DNA of 6,317 bases from Planctomycetota bacterium (GTDB lineage: Bacteria; Planctomycetota; Planctomycetia; Pirellulales; UBA1268): positions 1-6,317 of the forward strand of contig QWPO01000112.1 in assembly GCA_003669255.1 (NCBI GenBank), given 5' to 3'. The stretch's first letter is position 1; each line of letters begins with the position of its first letter. Below the pieces are notes generated by a model that saw only the letters and a program-made list of their open reading frames with translations, was not told the origin of the DNA and did not search any database. The translations under genes and the position numbers were made by a program. This document shows, piece after piece, positions 5,330 through 6,317 of the stretch.

Positions 5330-6317
5330 GTGGAGAACCGTTCCGTGGCCGTCGCCGCCCGTACCGACCTCGCCTTTCAGCAGTGCATCGACCCGGCCTG
5401 CCGGGCGACGTTCTCGGTGGACGAGGTCCTCACCGCCTGTCCGTCGTGCGGCAATCTGCTCGACGTCGAGTACGACTGGGACCGCCTTCGCCCGCCAACG
5501 TCATTCGAGTTCTTCGAACGGAAGTGGATGCGGCGGAGCGACCCGCTCGCTTTCAGCGGCGTGTGGCGATTCCACGAACTCCTCCCTTATGCGCCGCGCG
5601 AGAGCGTGGTCACGATCGGTGAGGGGCAGACGATGTGCCCGCCATCCGATGGCGTGGCGGCCTACGTGGGCGTCAACGCGGGCCGGCTGTTCCTCCAATA
5701 CGAGGGCCTCAATCCCTCCGGCTCGTTCAAAGACAATGGGATGTCGGCGGCGTTCACTCACGCCCGCATGATCGGCGCCCGCCGGGCCGCCTGTGCCTCC
5801 ACGGGCAACACGAGCGCCTCGCTGGCGGTCTACTGTGCCGTCACGCGGATGATGAAGGCGATCATCTTCATCGGCTCCGGTAAGATCTCCTACGGCAAGC
5901 TCTCGCAGGCGCTCGACTACGGCGCCCTCACGATCCAGATCGCCGGCGACTTCGACGACGCGATGGCCCGCGTCAAGGAAGTGTCGAGCAGGATGGGGAT
6001 CTATCTTGTCAACAGCGTGAATCCCTTCCGGCTCGAGGGGCAGAAGACGATCATGCTGCGGGTGCTGGAGTCGCTCGGCTGGGAGGTGCCCGACTGGATC
6101 GTGGTGCCCGGCGGCAACCTCGGCAACTCGAGCGCCTTCGGCAAGGCCTTCGCCGAACTCCGCAAGCTCGGCCTCATCGACCGGATCCCGCGGCTGGCGA
6201 TCATCAACGCTGCCGGGGCCAACACCCTCTACGAGCTCTATCACAACCGGGGCCTCCGCTGGGACGGCGGCCGGGCCGACCTCTCCCCGGCCTGCCACTA
6301 CTACGACGAGCTCGACC
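5330..6317 (+). CDS. thrC: Threonine synthase, partial (3' end outside window)
   Basis: The PLP enzyme converts O-phosphohomoserine to threonine, the last step of threonine synthesis. 329 codons are visible from GTG 5330; the family usually has 350-500 residues, so the C-terminus is missing. An N-terminal zinc-ribbon-like segment has Cys19, Cys24, Cys37 and Cys40 (C-x4-C-x12-C-x2-C). The PLP-binding lysine is Lys134 in NPSGSFKDNGM. STGNTSASLA (about 159-168) and the PLP-phosphate loop GGNLGNSSAFGK follow. The fold-type II architecture and the SGSFKDNG context favour threonine synthase over threonine dehydratase or cysteine synthase. The start is uncertain: GTG 5330 (GGAGG 13 bases upstream) or GTG 5345 (GGAG 9 bases upstream); an in-frame TGA at 5318 limits any longer form. 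The gene is divergent from the zinc-finger operon; I could not pick a convincing promoter for it. Confidence 0.93.
   Translation, partial: MENRSVAVAARTDLAFQQCIDPACRATFSVDEVLTACPSCGNLLDVEYDWDRLRPPTSFEFFERKWMRRSDPLAFSGVWRFHELLPYAPRESVVTIGEGQTMCPPSDGVAAYVGVNAGRLFLQYEGLNPSGSFKDNGMSAAFTHARMIGARRAACASTGNTSASLAVYCAVTRMMKAIIFIGSGKISYGKLSQALDYGALTIQIAGDFDDAMARVKEVSSRMGIYLVNSVNPFRLEGQKTIMLRVLESLGWEVPDWIVVPGGNLGNSSAFGKAFAELRKLGLIDRIPRLAIINAAGANTLYELYHNRGLRWDGGRADLSPACHYYDELD

Noticed and set aside
5239..5622. Short frame before thrC, from TTG 5239 or ATG 5248 (MTYLWWFLWPIPQENP), considered as a leader peptide
   Set aside because: It runs out of frame far into thrC, has no Thr-rich attenuator-like stretch and no paired terminator/antiterminator hairpins that I can see.
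5501..6298. 265-codon minus-strand frame opposite thrC
   Set aside because: The plus frame carries the PLP lysine motif and conserved threonine synthase blocks; the antisense frame has no identifiable features.

Overview
The window is GC-rich bacterial DNA with five complete genes on the minus strand and one partial gene on the plus strand. The gene content points to Planctomycetota: a secreted iduronate-2-sulfatase-like enzyme with a CGPSR formylglycine site, a secreted SGNH/GDSL hydrolase with a long C-terminal extension, and a C4 zinc-finger DksA/TraR-like gene next to lspA. No rRNA or other marker gene is present, so the phylum is an inference.

Layout. Positions 1-163 hold a tandem repeat of about 103 bp (1.6 units visible, running off the left edge). 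The SGNH/GDSL hydrolase follows at 172-1470 (-) with its own good sigma70-type promoter (1505-1532). A second copy of the repeat lies at 1597-1693, preceded by a decayed unit (1559-1598). The hydrolase gene is therefore bracketed by direct repeats. From 5080 down to 1672 (-) runs a compact operon: DksA/TraR-like zinc-finger protein, lspA, a HisN-type inositol-monophosphatase-family phosphatase, and the sulfatase. The last two junctions are 4-nt ATGA overlaps. The sulfatase reading frame ends inside the repeat, which supplies its last six residues and stop codon. A 249-bp divergent region (5081-5329) holds the operon promoter, an inverted repeat over its -35 box and a G-quadruplex motif. Threonine synthase starts at 5330 (+) and runs off the right edge.

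How the genes relate. The operon joins a probable RNA-polymerase-binding regulator, the lipoprotein signal peptidase, a small-molecule phosphatase and an exported sulfatase. The sulfatase and the GDSL hydrolase both have Sec-type signal peptides without a lipobox cysteine, so neither looks like an LspA substrate. They fit polysaccharide (for example sulfated glycan) breakdown outside the cytoplasm. Threonine synthase and the HisN-like phosphatase are amino-acid biosynthesis functions.

I see no convincing new defence or mobile system. The most unusual element is the structured repeat family, which lies directly 3' of two minus-strand genes in the same orientation and carries several hairpins.
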